This document shows, piece after piece, positions 11,106 to 22,843 of a stretch of DNA of 64,000 bases. How positions within the stretch are numbered: position 1 is the first letter of the stretch; every line of letters starts with the position of its first letter. The stretch is from Linnemannia elongata (Eukaryota; Mortierellomycota; Mortierellomycetes; Mortierellales; Mortierellaceae), in the NCBI GenBank assembly GCA_036320915.1, contig JAXBDG010000006.1, forward strand, positions 682,001-746,000, written 5' to 3'. Under the pieces are notes generated by a model. The model saw only the letters and a list, made by a program, of their open reading frames with translations. It was not told the DNA's origin and searched no databases. Made by a program: the position numbers and the translations under genes.

Positions 11106-11879
11106 CTATGAGAGCGCGGGAAACGAGGTTGGGAAGAGATAGGGGGGAAGAGATTAAAAACAAAAGGGAGAATAGAAAGGTGTTTGTTTGTGAGCGAACA
11201 GAAGACAAAGAGCGCGAATCGAGAGGAGAGAAGGGAGATTAAGAGATCAAGTGAGGAAGAAAAATGAAAAGGAAAAAATGTGAGGGGTCACCGTCCCCCG
11301 TTCTTTCTATCAGTCAGGAGCACCGACTGGTTGCAGTTACGCTAACCACGAAAGGAGGTTATATGAAGGGGGTGGCGATTGGTTCGCCTCTTGTCGGTAT
11401 TTTTTTTTTCTTTTGTCGTTCTGGTCGTTCTTGGTGCTCGTAGTCCAACGGCTGTCCTTTGTTGCGTTCGGGCGCATTTTATTTATTGGGAGAAGGGGAG
11501 GGGGGGGGGTTTTGGCCATCTTGTTGGTTCTTTCATTCCAACGGACATGTGTGTGTGTTGTCACTTGGTCGTGGTCGTCGTTGTTGTTGCTTTTGTGTTT
11601 TGTTCCGATGAGTTTGTAAAAAAGAAGAGACTTACTCGTTCACAGGTAATGAGGTCCTGGGAGCTCAGTTGGCAGTGGCGAAGAAGAAGCATAGTGTGTT
11701 GTGTATGTGTGTGTGTATGTGTATGGAGGTGGTGTGTGTGTTGGCGACGGAGGAGGAGCTTCAACCTTGGGGCGTAACAAGAACAAAAAAAAAGATAAAG
11801 TAAAATAAGAATCCCAGGGACAGAGAGAGTGAGCGGGGTATTGTTATGTAAGGAAGAAGGAAGAGGTGTACTGTCTTTA

Positions 11880-12110
11880 AAGAATGAAGGCGGAGGGGGA
11901 ATGAGGGAAAAGGAATGAGAGAAGGAGGAGGGGTGGCGGGATGGGTTCGGAAAGGAAGGAGAAAGGAAAAGGGAAGGAAGGAGAAGGGGAAAAGGGAAGG
12001 AAGGGAAAAAGGGAAGGAAGGAAGGGAAGGAGGAAAGAAAGAATAAAGAGAGAAAGGAGTTGAGGAGTGAAAGAGAAAGAAATGAAAGAAAAAAGGCAGA
12101 GAAAGAAGAA
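11880..12110. repeat. Polypurine tract, GGAAGG-type
   Basis: Roughly 230 bases that are almost entirely A and G on the plus strand, built of imperfect GGAAGG/GGGAAA units. Mirror-like polypurine tracts of this length can form triplex (H-DNA) in vitro; whether this one does is unknown. Confidence 0.8.
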
Positions 12111-12136
12111 ACGTAAAAGTTAGTTATGCCTTCCTT

Positions 12137-12139
12137 TTT

Positions 12140-12177
<38 letters not shown>
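12137..12177. repeat. Poly(T) run of about 40 bases
   Basis: Uninterrupted T run. The (TTTGGG-like) GGGTT repeat lies about 120 bp downstream. Confidence 0.9.
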
Positions 12178-12178
<1 letters not shown>

Positions 12179-12295
12179 AGTGTGAGTGGACGTTCGGATG
12201 AAGGTATGAGGAGTGAAAAAGTGTGACAATGGGGACAAGAAGTGTGAAACGGGTGGGAAAGATATGATAAGTCTCTTTGTTTCTGTTCTCTTTGT

Positions 12296-12331
12296 GGGTT
12301 GGGTTGGGTTGGGTTGGGTTGGTTGGATTGG
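12296..12331. repeat. GGGTT tandem repeat
   Basis: Five near-perfect GGGTT/GGTT units in the plus strand. It resembles, but is not, the TTAGGG telomere unit common in fungi, and it is internal to the window. Confidence 0.8.
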
Positions 12332-15300
12332 TTGTCTGTAAATGAACACACACACTCTCATCATAATCAAACGTAACAAGCAACATCATCATCATCATCA
12401 TCCATATCTATCCCTTCATATCCACATCCATGTCATCACTTTTGTCAATCTTGACATTTCTTGTCCAAATCCAACTACTCCCCCTGCACCTTGTTGCTCT
12501 TGTGCTCGTTCACGTTGTATGACCAACATCTCCTTCTCTCTCTCTCTCTCTCTCGTTATACCCTCTATACCCACCCTTTCATAACCCCTTTTCTTTTTTC
12601 ATTCTTCTTCTCCTCCTCCTCTACACCGATTGTTCAAACAGAACAAAAAATGAAAGCCCTTTTGCCCAAGAATTTGGCTGTTTCCCCGTTGCCTCTTAAT
12701 GATAGCAACCCTTTTGTGAGTGATCGAGATACTCTCAATCGTCTCTTCAAAAAATAGGACGGCACCAGGCCGACTTTTTTTTTTTGTCGTTATGCCTCCT
12801 CCCTCCTTCTTTCCTTCCTTATTTCTGCAGTCGGTATCGAAATCAATCCTATCGTTGCTTGCTGTTGTTGTTGTTGTTGTTGTTAATGGCGAAGAATGAA
12901 CAAGTGACAAACTGAAAACAACAAGGAGAGATACGTCCGTCCGTCTCTCCGTGTTTGCTCACGTAAGAGTTAAGACAAAAAAGAAAAAAAACAACAGAAA
13001 ATACCGACTCACAAGTACCATCCCAACACACATGCATACATCCTTTCTGCACCACTAGGATCTCTCCACACACAAAACAAAAGAAAGATAAACACAACGG
13101 GATACAAAAAGATGAAAGGGGAATGCACATGAGAGCGATGCGCTCGGGTTTTTTTTTGTTGATAATTGATTATGGACACGGTACAAAAGGAAAGGATGCA
13201 ATTGAGAAGAGAGAGGGATGTGAAAAAAAAGAGAGAGAGAGGAAAATCAAGGGTGCTCAACACATACATACACACACACCTACAGTTGATAATGAGATAG
13301 GATTGATTTGGGCTGATGACCCAGAGGAGTAAGTGGGCGTAAGAGTAAGTGTGCAGGTTGAAGGTGAGATATGAAAGGGTGGGCGAGCGTCGAGCGAGGT
13401 ATGTGAAAAATGGTGGCGCCGAGAAAGGGTATAAGAGCGGTAATGAAGAAGGATAGGAATGACAAGAAAGGAGAAGAAAGGAAAATGAAGGCAGAAAACC
13501 TGAACAAATAAAAAGGCAGTGAACGGGCAAGAAAAGAAAAAAAATGTTTCGCACACTCGTCCCAATTCAAGAACAGTGCCTCTCCCTTCCACCTCCCTCT
13601 CTCTTTCTCTCTCTTTCCTGGTGTTTGCTGATATAGCTGCCACTGTTCTTATTGCTTTCGCGTTGTTGTGGTTGCTGTTGCCGTTGGTTATGTTTTTTTT
13701 TTCTATTTCTCAATCCGTTCAGTCACCAAAGCACTATAGCCTGCGTTGGATCATGTTCTCGGCCTCGTGTGTCGTCTGTCACTCATGCACCCTTACTCAA
13801 CTTGCTCCTTTTTTATTTTCTCTTTCAATTGCCTCTTGTCATTCATACCAATGCATCCCATGTCGACATGACAACAACCCCAACCGACTAACCAAACAAA
13901 CAAACAAAAAATAGACACCTTTCATCACACCACATCGCTTCATACAACCTTACAAAGAACCCAAGGAAAAATAGCGCGTCAGTGTGGTTTCCCATTTCTT
14001 TCGCGTGCTCTCTTTGTTTCCCATGCCTAGCAACATATTTTTTTCCCTTTTCATTCCCCAACCACAGCAACCCTGTTGATATGCCCGAGCACCCTTTTTC
14101 CCGTCCATAATTGCTCACAGACACGCACGCACACACACACATACACATATGCGCACTCACATGCACAGACATAGACAAAGTCAATGTCTGTATGCACTGT
14201 CACCCTTCACACAACCTATCCTATCATCCCCAATCTATCCCCTCACTCAACACCGTTTTTTTTTCCGTGATCAGAAACATCGAGATCACTCTCTGGTCGA
14301 TAGTCTTCTCTTCTTTCGTTTCAATTTTCTCTTTGACCGGAGATATGGTTCAGCCCCATTATCATGCCTTCACATCTTTGTCTTCACTTTACCTTGTGAT
14401 GATGCTTGATTTGCTGTGCTGATCTGTGGTAAAGGAAAGAGAGTTTTTTTTTGAGCAAAAAAAAAAAAAAAAAAAAAATGGGCGGTTTAGTGGCTGGTCA
14501 TGTTTTTTGTAATCAATTGATTCAATTGTCACTTGATGGATCAGTTGTGTAGAGTGTTCATGATGAAATAAATGATAAACAGAAAAGGTGAGGATAGAGG
14601 GTGAGAGAATGGACTCAACAGCTCTCATTAGAGGAACATGTCAACATGTCCTTACAGGCACACAAGAATAAACACCAAAAAATACTGGACAATGAGCACA
14701 ACGCCTTCAGGCAGCAGCGATTGACTGGGAGGAGAAAATATTGTCAAGTGAAGTGAAAAACAGTCGAGGAGCATACATACCTTGATCAAGTGAGACAATG
14801 AAAACTTTTGTTGAGGAATGGGGAGGAGGTGCTTTGTTGTTTATGTTTTGTTTGTGTTTTGAAGTGGAGCAGAATATAAAGGGGGTTGTAAGGAAAGAAA
14901 GAAGTGGAGAAGAAGGGAACAAAGGAAAAGAAGAAAAAAACGTGGCGGGAGAATAATGAAGAGTCAACTGACCAGGGGCAAAGAAGGGTAAGGAAACGAG
15001 TCAGGGACCAAGTTTTGCTGAGTTTTTAAGAAGTTAGAGGCTATGACGACGCAAGAAAAAGTGAAAACAAGGGGACGAATCGACGACCCTTTTTATACAA
15101 TGCCCATTGCGGCGAGTTATTCTTTTTGATCCAGCAAGACAAGGGGAAAGAAAGAAAAAAAGTCCGCTTGCCACGAGGTCGCCACAGGGTCAAGGGCAGA
15201 GGGAAAGGAGTGAGAACAAAGAAATAAAAGGTGTGTTTACTGATGAAAGAGTACGTTGAAGGCTGACAGCCCGATGTGCGGGAGACTGACTGATTGGAGA

Positions 15301-17238
15301 GAGAGCAAAGGAGGGAAGAAGGAGAGAGATGTAGTCAAAAGATGGCAAAAAGAAAATGATGACGAAGGGGGAGGAGACTGGGGGCGGTGCAGACGGACAA
15401 CGAGCGATTACATAACAGGTTGGCGAGAAATGAATTGAAGGAAGAAAAAAAAAATGGTGAGCCATAAACAACAACAAAGAACACAACAAAAAAAAAACAG
15501 TGAGCATCGACTCACGAACCTTGACGTTGACCTCAGGGAAGGAGTCAGGGGTGAGGACGGGAAGAAAGATAGCGAAATGAAAAGGCAAGATGGAGTTGTA
15601 TGAACGGGAAGAATCTTCTCCTCCAAAAGACAAAACAGGGGGTCAACAAAGAGGAGGACTGATCGTTTGTTTACGCCATACTTGCATCTCTTTCCCCTCT
15701 GCTTGTTGTCTGTCCTTTTTGTCTGTTGCTTTGCATGCATGTGTGCTTTGTCCCCGTGGTTGGACAACGGGAAGAATGAAAGAAATGAAAGAAAGCCAAG
15801 TGACACTATCACAACCCATTAACAGACGGGGAAAACCATAGACCAGCTGTAACTCAAAAGGAACAGTCGAGGCCAGGAGGACTGAATAGAGTCATGGTTT
15901 TTTTCCTCGGGTGGACAAAACCTGTGGAGGAGACAGAAGGTTAAGTCCAGTCAACGACGACATGGCACTTTGACAATGTCGACATTTTTGTAACCCGCAA
16001 CCTTGATTTCTCCTACCTTGCTGAAGGCTGAATTGAAGGCCAAGGAAAAAGTAAACGAAAGAATGAAAAGGAATGAATGGCCAGGGCCACCAGTAAAATG
16101 AAAACCACGCGAGATCTGTTTTGTTTTGACGCCCCTTTTTCCGTCCGTTGTGTGTGCCTGTGGGCTGTGTGTCTCCTTCTCTCTCTCTCTCCCCCTTTGC
16201 GTGTGTGTTGCAGCTTCTTTTTCCTTTCACAGCTCACCACCCAACCTTGTTTTCCTTCGCCCTTGGGTTGTACGAAAACAATACGTACCTTTTCTACACG
16301 CAACTGCGGCTGCCCCTGACCAAACAAAGGAAGATCAGCCGCCCGTCGTGCTCTCAGTTCCCTGTTCATTTCTCGCCTCTTTTGTTTTTGCCATCTCTCC
16401 TTGCCATTTTTTTCATATCTTGGTCGGCTCTCCCATCTAATGCTATTAGTTTCTGGCAAACGGGTGGATGGATCCATGGATAATGATTCGTTCTGCACGC
16501 AAACAAAGAGGTGAGCTCATCCATCGTCCTTCCATCTCGACCATCCTGCCCTCGAGCTTTGCAAGGGTCACCCTCTTTAGTTTGACTCGATTGCTTGGAC
16601 CTTCATACTTCCATATTCACCCACGCCTGTATGCTCCAAATTTCTCTCGTTCTATCACTATTCAATTGAAAACGACATCCATCTGGACCCATTGGCATCC
16701 TCTTGCATTCTAGACCCACCATTCGTCCCATTCTCCTTGCACCATGTGCTCTTGCTTTTGCTGTCATTCATCTGACCATTCTTCCCGTTCGACTTCGACG
16801 GGAGATGTTCATCGATAGCTCTTACCAATTGAGTTTTCATACTCCTTTTCTTGGCCCATAGCTAGTATTTTTCAATTGAATTAAAAAATATGAACGATAG
16901 CCCCATCGATGCCTTTAGCAATGAGAGAACTACAAGACATAAAGCAAGCCTAGAGTCTAGTCCAATGGTCAGATGGGTGCCCCAGACCATAGTTTTACAT
17001 CCTACTCGACGCGTCGTCTTTTTTCCTTCACTCATATCACTAGGCCTAGTGATCTGACCTAAATCACGACGAGAGGAGCGAGAATCAACACTGTGTTGCT
17101 CAAAGTGGCTTTGAGATTTATCGGCTTACATTTGCGATCAATTCTCCTTCCATCCTTGCCACCCGGCCACTTTCACAAAAGAGATCTCCGAAACTTTTTT
17201 TGTTGCCCTACTTAACATCACCAAAACAACCAACGACC

Positions 17239-17778
17239 ATGGCATTCATTCTCAGGAAGGCACCTCTCAGGACAATCGTCACAGCTGGCTCCAGGATCGC
17301 CCTCCGCCAGCAGCAGACTTCCAGAACCGCTGTCGCCGTCAGCTCATGGCGCTCATTCGCTTCAAAGTCTGACTCAACAACCCCTCCTGCCTCCCGCGTG
17401 TTGGACCACGACGATGCCCGCGATATGGACCCAGACGGTTTCCAAACCCCCTACACCAACCTTCCCCCACTCCCACGCGACCCTAACGAGTCTCTCCAGA
17501 CGATCCGTGCCCGTCTGACCTACCAATCCCGCAAGCGTGGTATCCTCGAGACCGATCTGATTCTTTCGACGTTTGCCAAGGAATTCCTCAACAAGTTGTC
17601 GTTGGAGGAGTGCAGGAGACTGGACAAGTTCATGGATGAGCCTGATTGGGATATTTATTATTGGGTGACGGGAAAGAAGGAGGTTCCAGAGAAGTGGAGG
17701 GAGGATCCAGTATTTGACATGATTGTTAAGCATGCCAAGAATGAGGGTCGCGTCGTCCGATCCATGCCTGCACTCTAA
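17239..17778 (+). CDS. SDH5: Succinate dehydrogenase assembly factor 2 (Sdh5 family)
   Basis: Promotes covalent FAD attachment to the succinate dehydrogenase flavoprotein in the mitochondrial matrix. Single exon of 179 residues from the ATG at 17239. The first 40 residues are Arg/Ser/Ala-rich with no acidic residue, as expected of a mitochondrial presequence (MAFILRKAPLRTIV…). The conserved domain follows: RLTYQSRKRGILETDLIL, FLNKLSLEECRRLDKFMD and DIYYWVTGKKEVPE. Length and order match SDHAF2/Sdh5. It lies tail-to-tail with ZNHIT3, with 181 bp between stop codons. An upstream in-frame TTG at 17200 is not used here because the ATG gives the typical presequence. Confidence 0.95.
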   Translation: MAFILRKAPLRTIVTAGSRIALRQQQTSRTAVAVSSWRSFASKSDSTTPPASRVLDHDDARDMDPDGFQTPYTNLPPLPRDPNESLQTIRARLTYQSRKRGILETDLILSTFAKEFLNKLSLEECRRLDKFMDEPDWDIYYWVTGKKEVPEKWREDPVFDMIVKHAKNEGRVVRSMPAL

Positions 17779-17959
17779 GGATAGAAAGGCGTTTTTATTC
17801 AAAGAGATGAGGGAGACATTATGGGCGGCGCAATTGTACATGTTATTAAATATTCGCTTAATAGAACGATGGCATTGCAATGAATGGTCTACTATGAATG
17901 TGAAAAAGCGCACCCTATGCTAGGTTACGATGTGAAAAATGCGAGACCAAGAAACCTTC

Positions 17960-18870
17960 TTATGCTTTAGGTCCCATACCCATGGCTTCAAGAACCTGCT
18001 CCCTCCCAGTCACTCCAGGATCTCTTTCAATAATGGCCAAGATCTCCTCTGAAAACTGGACAAACAGCTGGTTGTCTGTTCTAGCCTTGTCCAAAAGGTA
18101 CTCTGGGTTCTCACTGCTGTCGATCAACTTTATCAACCGCCTCAAACTTTCGTTCTTCAACATGTCCTTTATGGCTCCTGACTGTGAGATCCTTTCCAAT
18201 TGTTCTTGATTCAGGAGTGCGACTGATTCTTCTTTGAGGTAATCGGGCACCGCTTCTACTGGAGGTACAATGATCTCTGCAAGCACATTGGGTCACATAA
18301 ATAATGAACTGCTTGTTAGTACCTCTTTTTCTTTGCAAATAGATGGAAGGTCATGTGGAAGGCTGAAGTAAATGGAGGTTGTACCTGGCTCTGGAATGGG
18401 TGCTGGTTTCTCACAAGGTATTTCTATAAAGACGAGTATGTGAATATGAAGGCAGACAAAAATGAGTTAGGTTTTCAAAAAAATTATTCTGCTGGGCGAA
18501 ATGAGAAATTGTTTCGCCACAATGGTGGAGAGATAGATAGGGTACCTTTGTGTTTCTTGTAACATACGAGTGAACAGCTAAAAGGATGCAGTAAAGAAGC
18601 AGGTGTTAGCATATATTCAGAGAGAGTTGTCTTTACTATGCTCGGAGACTGAGTAGTCTGTGATCGAGGGTGGAATGTGCGCCATGAAGAGCAGCGTGGT
18701 TCTTAAGAGTCTCGGATCAGTTTGTCGACTTTTTTTTTTTTATTTTTTCTCATTCCTCTTTCTCGAGGAAGGCTGGTTTTTGTCACTCACTAAGGTTGTG
18801 TGCAAGTCGGACACTTGTATTTGGATTCGTTTGTGTTGCATATGAAGCAGATCTTTTTTGTCTTGTCCAT
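17960..18870 (-). CDS. ZNHIT3: Zinc finger HIT domain protein 3 (Hit1 family)
   Basis: Four exons, 18870-18791, 18577-18546, 18423-18385 and 18276-17960, sum to 156 codons and give 155 residues. The N-terminal HIT zinc finger is complete: C8xxC11, C20xxC23, then YC28SLVC32YKKH36. A Pro-rich linker (PAPIPEP) leads to the C-terminal ZNHIT3 domain (IKDMLKNESLRRLIKLID…DNQLFVQFSEEILAII). The family helps assemble box C/D snoRNPs through Rsa1/NUFIP. Exons 2 and 3 are only 32 and 39 nt, so the gene is easily missed by ORF search; only the last exon is a long ORF. Splice sites are all GT-AG and the frame closes exactly. Confidence 0.93.
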
Positions 18871-19310
18871 GGCGTATGCTGTGAGTTTTTCGTTTTGGTG
18901 GCGAATGGGCGAATGAGAGTGAGGAGGGAGCAAGAGTGTCAGAAAGAACTCAACAAAAAAAAGAAAGCATACAGTTCTAAAGAAAGCATTATAGTCACGT
19001 GGAGTTTAACACATTCTCCTTACACTCCAACGAACCCTTTTATTTTTTGTTCTTTTTTTGCATTCGTTTCTTCCTTTCATTCCTCTTCTCTCTCTCGTCA
19101 ACCTTCTTTTTTCTCCTGTCCTGCCGGCAACCCTTTGCACCTCTTACCTCCTTCCCCACATACCCCCCTTCCATTGGGCTCCAGCAGAATACAACACAAT
19201 AGCGCTCTTACTCTACCCTCCACGCCAGACTTCTACTCCTTCTTCCCTTCTCACCTCAACTTACGACAGTCACCATCAACAGCCCATACTACCGCCAACA
19301 AGCATCCATC

Positions 19311-21011
19311 ATGTCTGAATGGATGGTCACCACTTCCAGCGCCGTCGTGCTGGACGAGTCTATTCTCCAGCTGTGGCTCCTAGGACACAATGGTAACTCC
19401 ATTTCCACAACCACCCCACCCTTCTTCTACTCATTCAACAAAACTCTTAGAACGCCCGAAGCACGCCAAAATAGACACGACCTCCGGCCAGCTTTCACGT
19501 CGTTCTTCAACTCCCTCCCTTTTTTGACTCCTTGGTCGCCAAAAAGTATCGTTACCGAACAAACAGGTGCACTTTTTTTTACTTTGAAACTCACACGAAT
19601 TAATTTCGTTTCTCATTCCTTAGTGGACCAAGCTACTATATTGCGCATGCCCGCTATTCAACCCCCTGTGCCCTCGCGTGTCCTCAAAAGCTACATCACC
19701 TCGCAGTACAGAACTTACGAAATGATGCACCACTATCTCCATCATCCCAGGCACTTTGCTGGCCAATTCATGTTTCCTCTCTCCCAGAGTGCCAAGCAGC
19801 ATCTCATCGAAAGGTATGCCAGCTCATTCCACACGCTGCATCGCTCTGTTCATTCTTTCAAATAGAATCTTGTTGCTAACTAATGAAACACAACAATCCA
19901 ATCACCTTGATCTGGATAATCCTTTGGACCACTCTCCCCTTCTTAGGTACTACAGCTTTGACGAGGCTGTGATCAGAGAGATCCTGGGAAAGAAACTCAG
20001 CTCAAGGACCAGAAAGGATCTAGACGAAGTGCATGAAAAGACAGGAATCAAGCTAACAAGTTGTCGTCGTCAGGTAATATGATCTCTCTTCAGGTTTTTC
20101 GCGTATCGTATCGCTAATACGATCTATCGCTAGGCGGCAATGGCCATGTCATGCTCACCAAATTGTTCTCCCTTCTCTCTACGCGATAGTTTGACAACTT
20201 GAAGCGAGTTATGAAGAAGGTTGAAGATGCAGAAGGCAGGACGTTGATTCAAGATATTGAGCACCAGTTCTTGTTACCCCACCATCTTGCCAGGTGAGTG
20301 ACTCGCCCATGTTGACCCGCTTAGATCTGCTGTGCGGCATAATTATTCAAGGATACAAAACTAGGACTAATGCACGACATTCTTACGTTTTCCAATAGAC
20401 AATACGCACACATCCTGTTCATAGCGGACAACAAACTGGACACATTCCGGAAGCGACTGTCGTGCTACCAATTCACTGATTTCGAGTACTGTGGCGCTGT
20501 CTTTATGCAATACTGGACAGCTTCGACCATGGACACACTTCCTGAATTTGATCCGCACCTCGCACAAGATGTCCGTGACCTGAAATCGCTGATCCTTAAC
20601 GACCGTGCAGTTCTTGACGAGTTCCGGAATCGTGTCTCCAATAACCTCGCGCAATCGGCCCACCCTCCAGTCCTCGAACGGATACAGAGCAATTTCAAGG
20701 TGGTGCTTCGCAATATGTTAACGGTTGGTTGCATGATCAATCAACAGAAGGAGGTTCGCAATATCTTTGTCGAGATTACGGACAAGTTGGTCGATGCCTT
20801 CTTGCAGGTCGGATGGTCTCCCGTCGACATGGAGCTGTTCTACAATAGTCTGATGGCAGAATTCCACAACACCACCAGTCTGACGAGTCGATACCGCGAG
20901 CGGTACGGGACCAGTTGGATACGACTTGTCACAGGGATAAAGCTTGCATCTATACGACTTTACAGGCAGCCCACGACCCAATCTCTCCTCACCCGCAGCT
21001 TTACCCGATAA
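19311..21011 (+). CDS. FIBP-like protein (FGF1 intracellular-binding protein homologue)
   Basis: Five exons, 19311-19392, 19624-19813, 19947-20073, 20190-20293 and 20399-21011, sum to 372 codons and give 371 residues, close to the roughly 360 of animal FIBP. Collinear similarity recalled from the animal family includes a start like [13 protein letters not shown], then [59 protein letters not shown] and a C-terminal [15 protein letters not shown] region. FIBP in animals binds FGF1 inside the cell and has unclear core function; no FGF exists in fungi, so the ancestral role must be something else. No transmembrane segment or signal peptide is seen. It is tail-to-tail with YJU2. Confidence 0.85.
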
Positions 21012-21350
21012 TTTTCCCTTACCATCTTTCATGCCCATCCTTTTATTCCCCCCCTCTCCCCCTCCCATATGTTCCTTTTTCTTTGGTTTCTTCTTGCGCC
21101 GCTGCGCACACCTTTTTTCTCTTCTCCTTGGCTCTGTTGCTTCTTGGCTGCATTGCGCAGACCAGGTCCGTCGCTCTCCGGCACTTTTGGCGTTTGGCTT
21201 TGGATTCTTTGCTATTAGAGACTATATTCCCCAATTCATACAAATACACGGTTTGATAACCACCGACAGCTTTTTACAACCCGGCTACATTTTTCCATTC
21301 ATCGATGCGATGCGAATGGGCAGTGGAGACGACAACGCGCCGTATTGCGT

Positions 21351-22340
21351 TTATTCCGAGTCAGAGCCAGAGTCAGACCCATAGGATCCAAGGAGGGACA
21401 TCAACGACGCGGGCTTGGCGGCTGGTTTTGAGGTTGAAGACGACGAAGAAGACGATGCTGCTGCAGACGAAGAAGATGTTGCTTTGGATGTAGATGTTGA
21501 TGGTGTTGGTACTGCTGCTGTTGGCTTGACCAATATCGTCCCTGATCCTGATCCTGCTGCTGTTGTACTCTTGACCAATCCTAACGATCCACCTTGCTTG
21601 CGCTTCTTGGCCAAGGGCGTGCTAAAGTCCGGGAGGGCCAGGGGCTGCGAGAACTTTGCCATTGCAATCTTGGCGGCATCGGGCTCTTCGTCCGACCCAT
21701 TGAGATCATCGTGTAGTCTCTTGACGGTTTCTCCATCCGCATCCTTGAAGACGGCCTTGGCTAACCGGTCATCCTCCTCGTCCTCGAGTTGTTGTTGTTT
21801 GAGTGCAATCTCCTCCTCAGTTCCCACAATCCGGTTCAACAGGGTATCGGCATCAACTCGTTCATTCACCGCATTCCTGGTCCTGATCTCGTCCAATGCG
21901 TCCATGATCTCCATCTCACGCTTGGAGTCCTGTGTCCTGTTCTCAAGCGCCTTCATCGGATTATTCTCTTCCTCTTCCTCCTTTTCCACGCTCGCAGAAT
22001 CATCTCCTCTCCAAGGCTCAAAGTTGCGTTGAGCACCATGTTCGGCCACATAGTCCGAGTTGGCGGGATCGGTCTTGAAAGTGATTTCGGCCGCACAGCG
22101 GTTACAACGGATATAAAAACGAAAGATCTTGATGTTGTGGTAGGTTTCTTCGGTTGTCTCTTTGCGGGCGTTGAATTTCTTGCCCTTGTAGATGTATTCG
22201 CCGCAGGTGTTGCATCTCATGGAGAAAGGGGTCATGAGACGGACTTTGTGCTGGAGATCTTTGGGTTGCTTGCGGCGCGGGATGAGGGCCGGGTCGAAGT
22301 CTGGGGGGAAGTACTTGTTGAGGACTTTACGCTCTGCCAT
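21351..22340 (-). CDS. YJU2: Splicing factor Yju2/CWC16 (CCDC94 family)
   Basis: Single exon of 329 residues. The N-terminus [17 protein letters not shown] is the hallmark of the CWC16 family, followed by two zinc-binding pairs, CNTC at about residue 43 and CNRC at about 80, then a Lys/Glu-rich coiled segment. The C-terminal 90 residues are Ser/Ala/Thr-rich low complexity ending SDSGSDSE. Yju2 joins the NineTeen complex-activated spliceosome and promotes the first transesterification. The start at 22340 lies 503 bp from the divergent start of the transportin gene. Confidence 0.95.
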   Translation of the reverse strand: MAERKVLNKYFPPDFDPALIPRRKQPKDLQHKVRLMTPFSMRCNTCGEYIYKGKKFNARKETTEETYHNIKIFRFYIRCNRCAAEITFKTDPANSDYVAEHGAQRNFEPWRGDDSASVEKEEEEENNPMKALENRTQDSKREMEIMDALDEIRTRNAVNERVDADTLLNRIVGTEEEIALKQQQLEDEEDDRLAKAVFKDADGETVKRLHDDLNGSDEEPDAAKIAMAKFSQPLALPDFSTPLAKKRKQGGSLGLVKSTTAAGSGSGTILVKPTAAVPTPSTSTSKATSSSSAAASSSSSSSTSKPAAKPASLMSLLGSYGSDSGSDSE

Positions 22341-22843
22341 GGTGGAACGAGTTTACGGATGGTAGTGAAGGTTGATAAGAAAGAGGTGTGTGGTGTAGGT
22401 TTGGAGAGAAAGAAGGACAGGAGAGAAGGCAGGCGAAGCAGCAAGCGCTTTAAAAGAAAAGAAGAAAAAAAAAGATGTATGTGGCTTTGCTCAAAAATGA
22501 CGTCCTTTGTCCGCCTGTGGATCTCTCAAGTACACCACACTTTGTTCGTCCTTCTCTGACTTTCTTACACACCTTACTTTTTGCTCTTATTTTTGTTGAT
22601 CCCCTGTCTTGCCTCTCTTCCCTTCTCCTCCCTTCCATCTTTAAAAGAGCACACACACACACTCCCGCCACCAACCTCTCCTCTTTCTCTCTTTTCACGC
22701 CCTTTGCTCTTGCACGCTTCCAACTGGGATCCACAAACACATCGACATTCAGGACCAGTTGACCCCTAGAATCTTGCTCCTTCTTTTTTCGTCCCTTCCT
22801 CACTTCCAGTACAACACATAACCACAACCACCCACAAAACAAA
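22341..22843. promoter_or_regulatory. Divergent promoter between YJU2 and transportin-3
   Basis: 503 bp with pyrimidine-rich plus strand, a TTTAAAAG at about 22640 and a short CA repeat. No coding sequence is supported. Confidence 0.5.

Larger units (their letters stand above)
11106..17238. other. Gene-poor low-complexity region upstream of the phosphodiesterase
   Basis: About 6.1 kb without a recognisable gene. It is dominated by poly(T) and poly(A) runs, CT/GA tracts, CA and GTT microsatellites, and a GGGTT repeat. Its long ORFs are Leu/Ser/Phe/Pro-rich translations of polypyrimidine DNA. Part is presumably the 5' region, with possible leader exons, of the phosphodiesterase; the last few hundred bases are the SDHAF2 promoter. 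Short minus-strand pieces with good splice sites (11656-11636, 14804-14781, near 15520) are candidate 5' exons. Confidence 0.6.

Noticed and set aside
15510..15633. Minus-strand segment encoding LTPDSFPEVNVK with a good donor as a phosphodiesterase exon
   Set aside because: Splicing to the downstream candidate exons is ambiguous in phase, so it is not claimed.
11337..16498. Many long ORFs on both strands in the low-complexity region
   Set aside because: They are Phe/Leu/Ser/Pro- or Lys-rich translations of polypyrimidine or homopolymer DNA, overlap in several frames and match no family.
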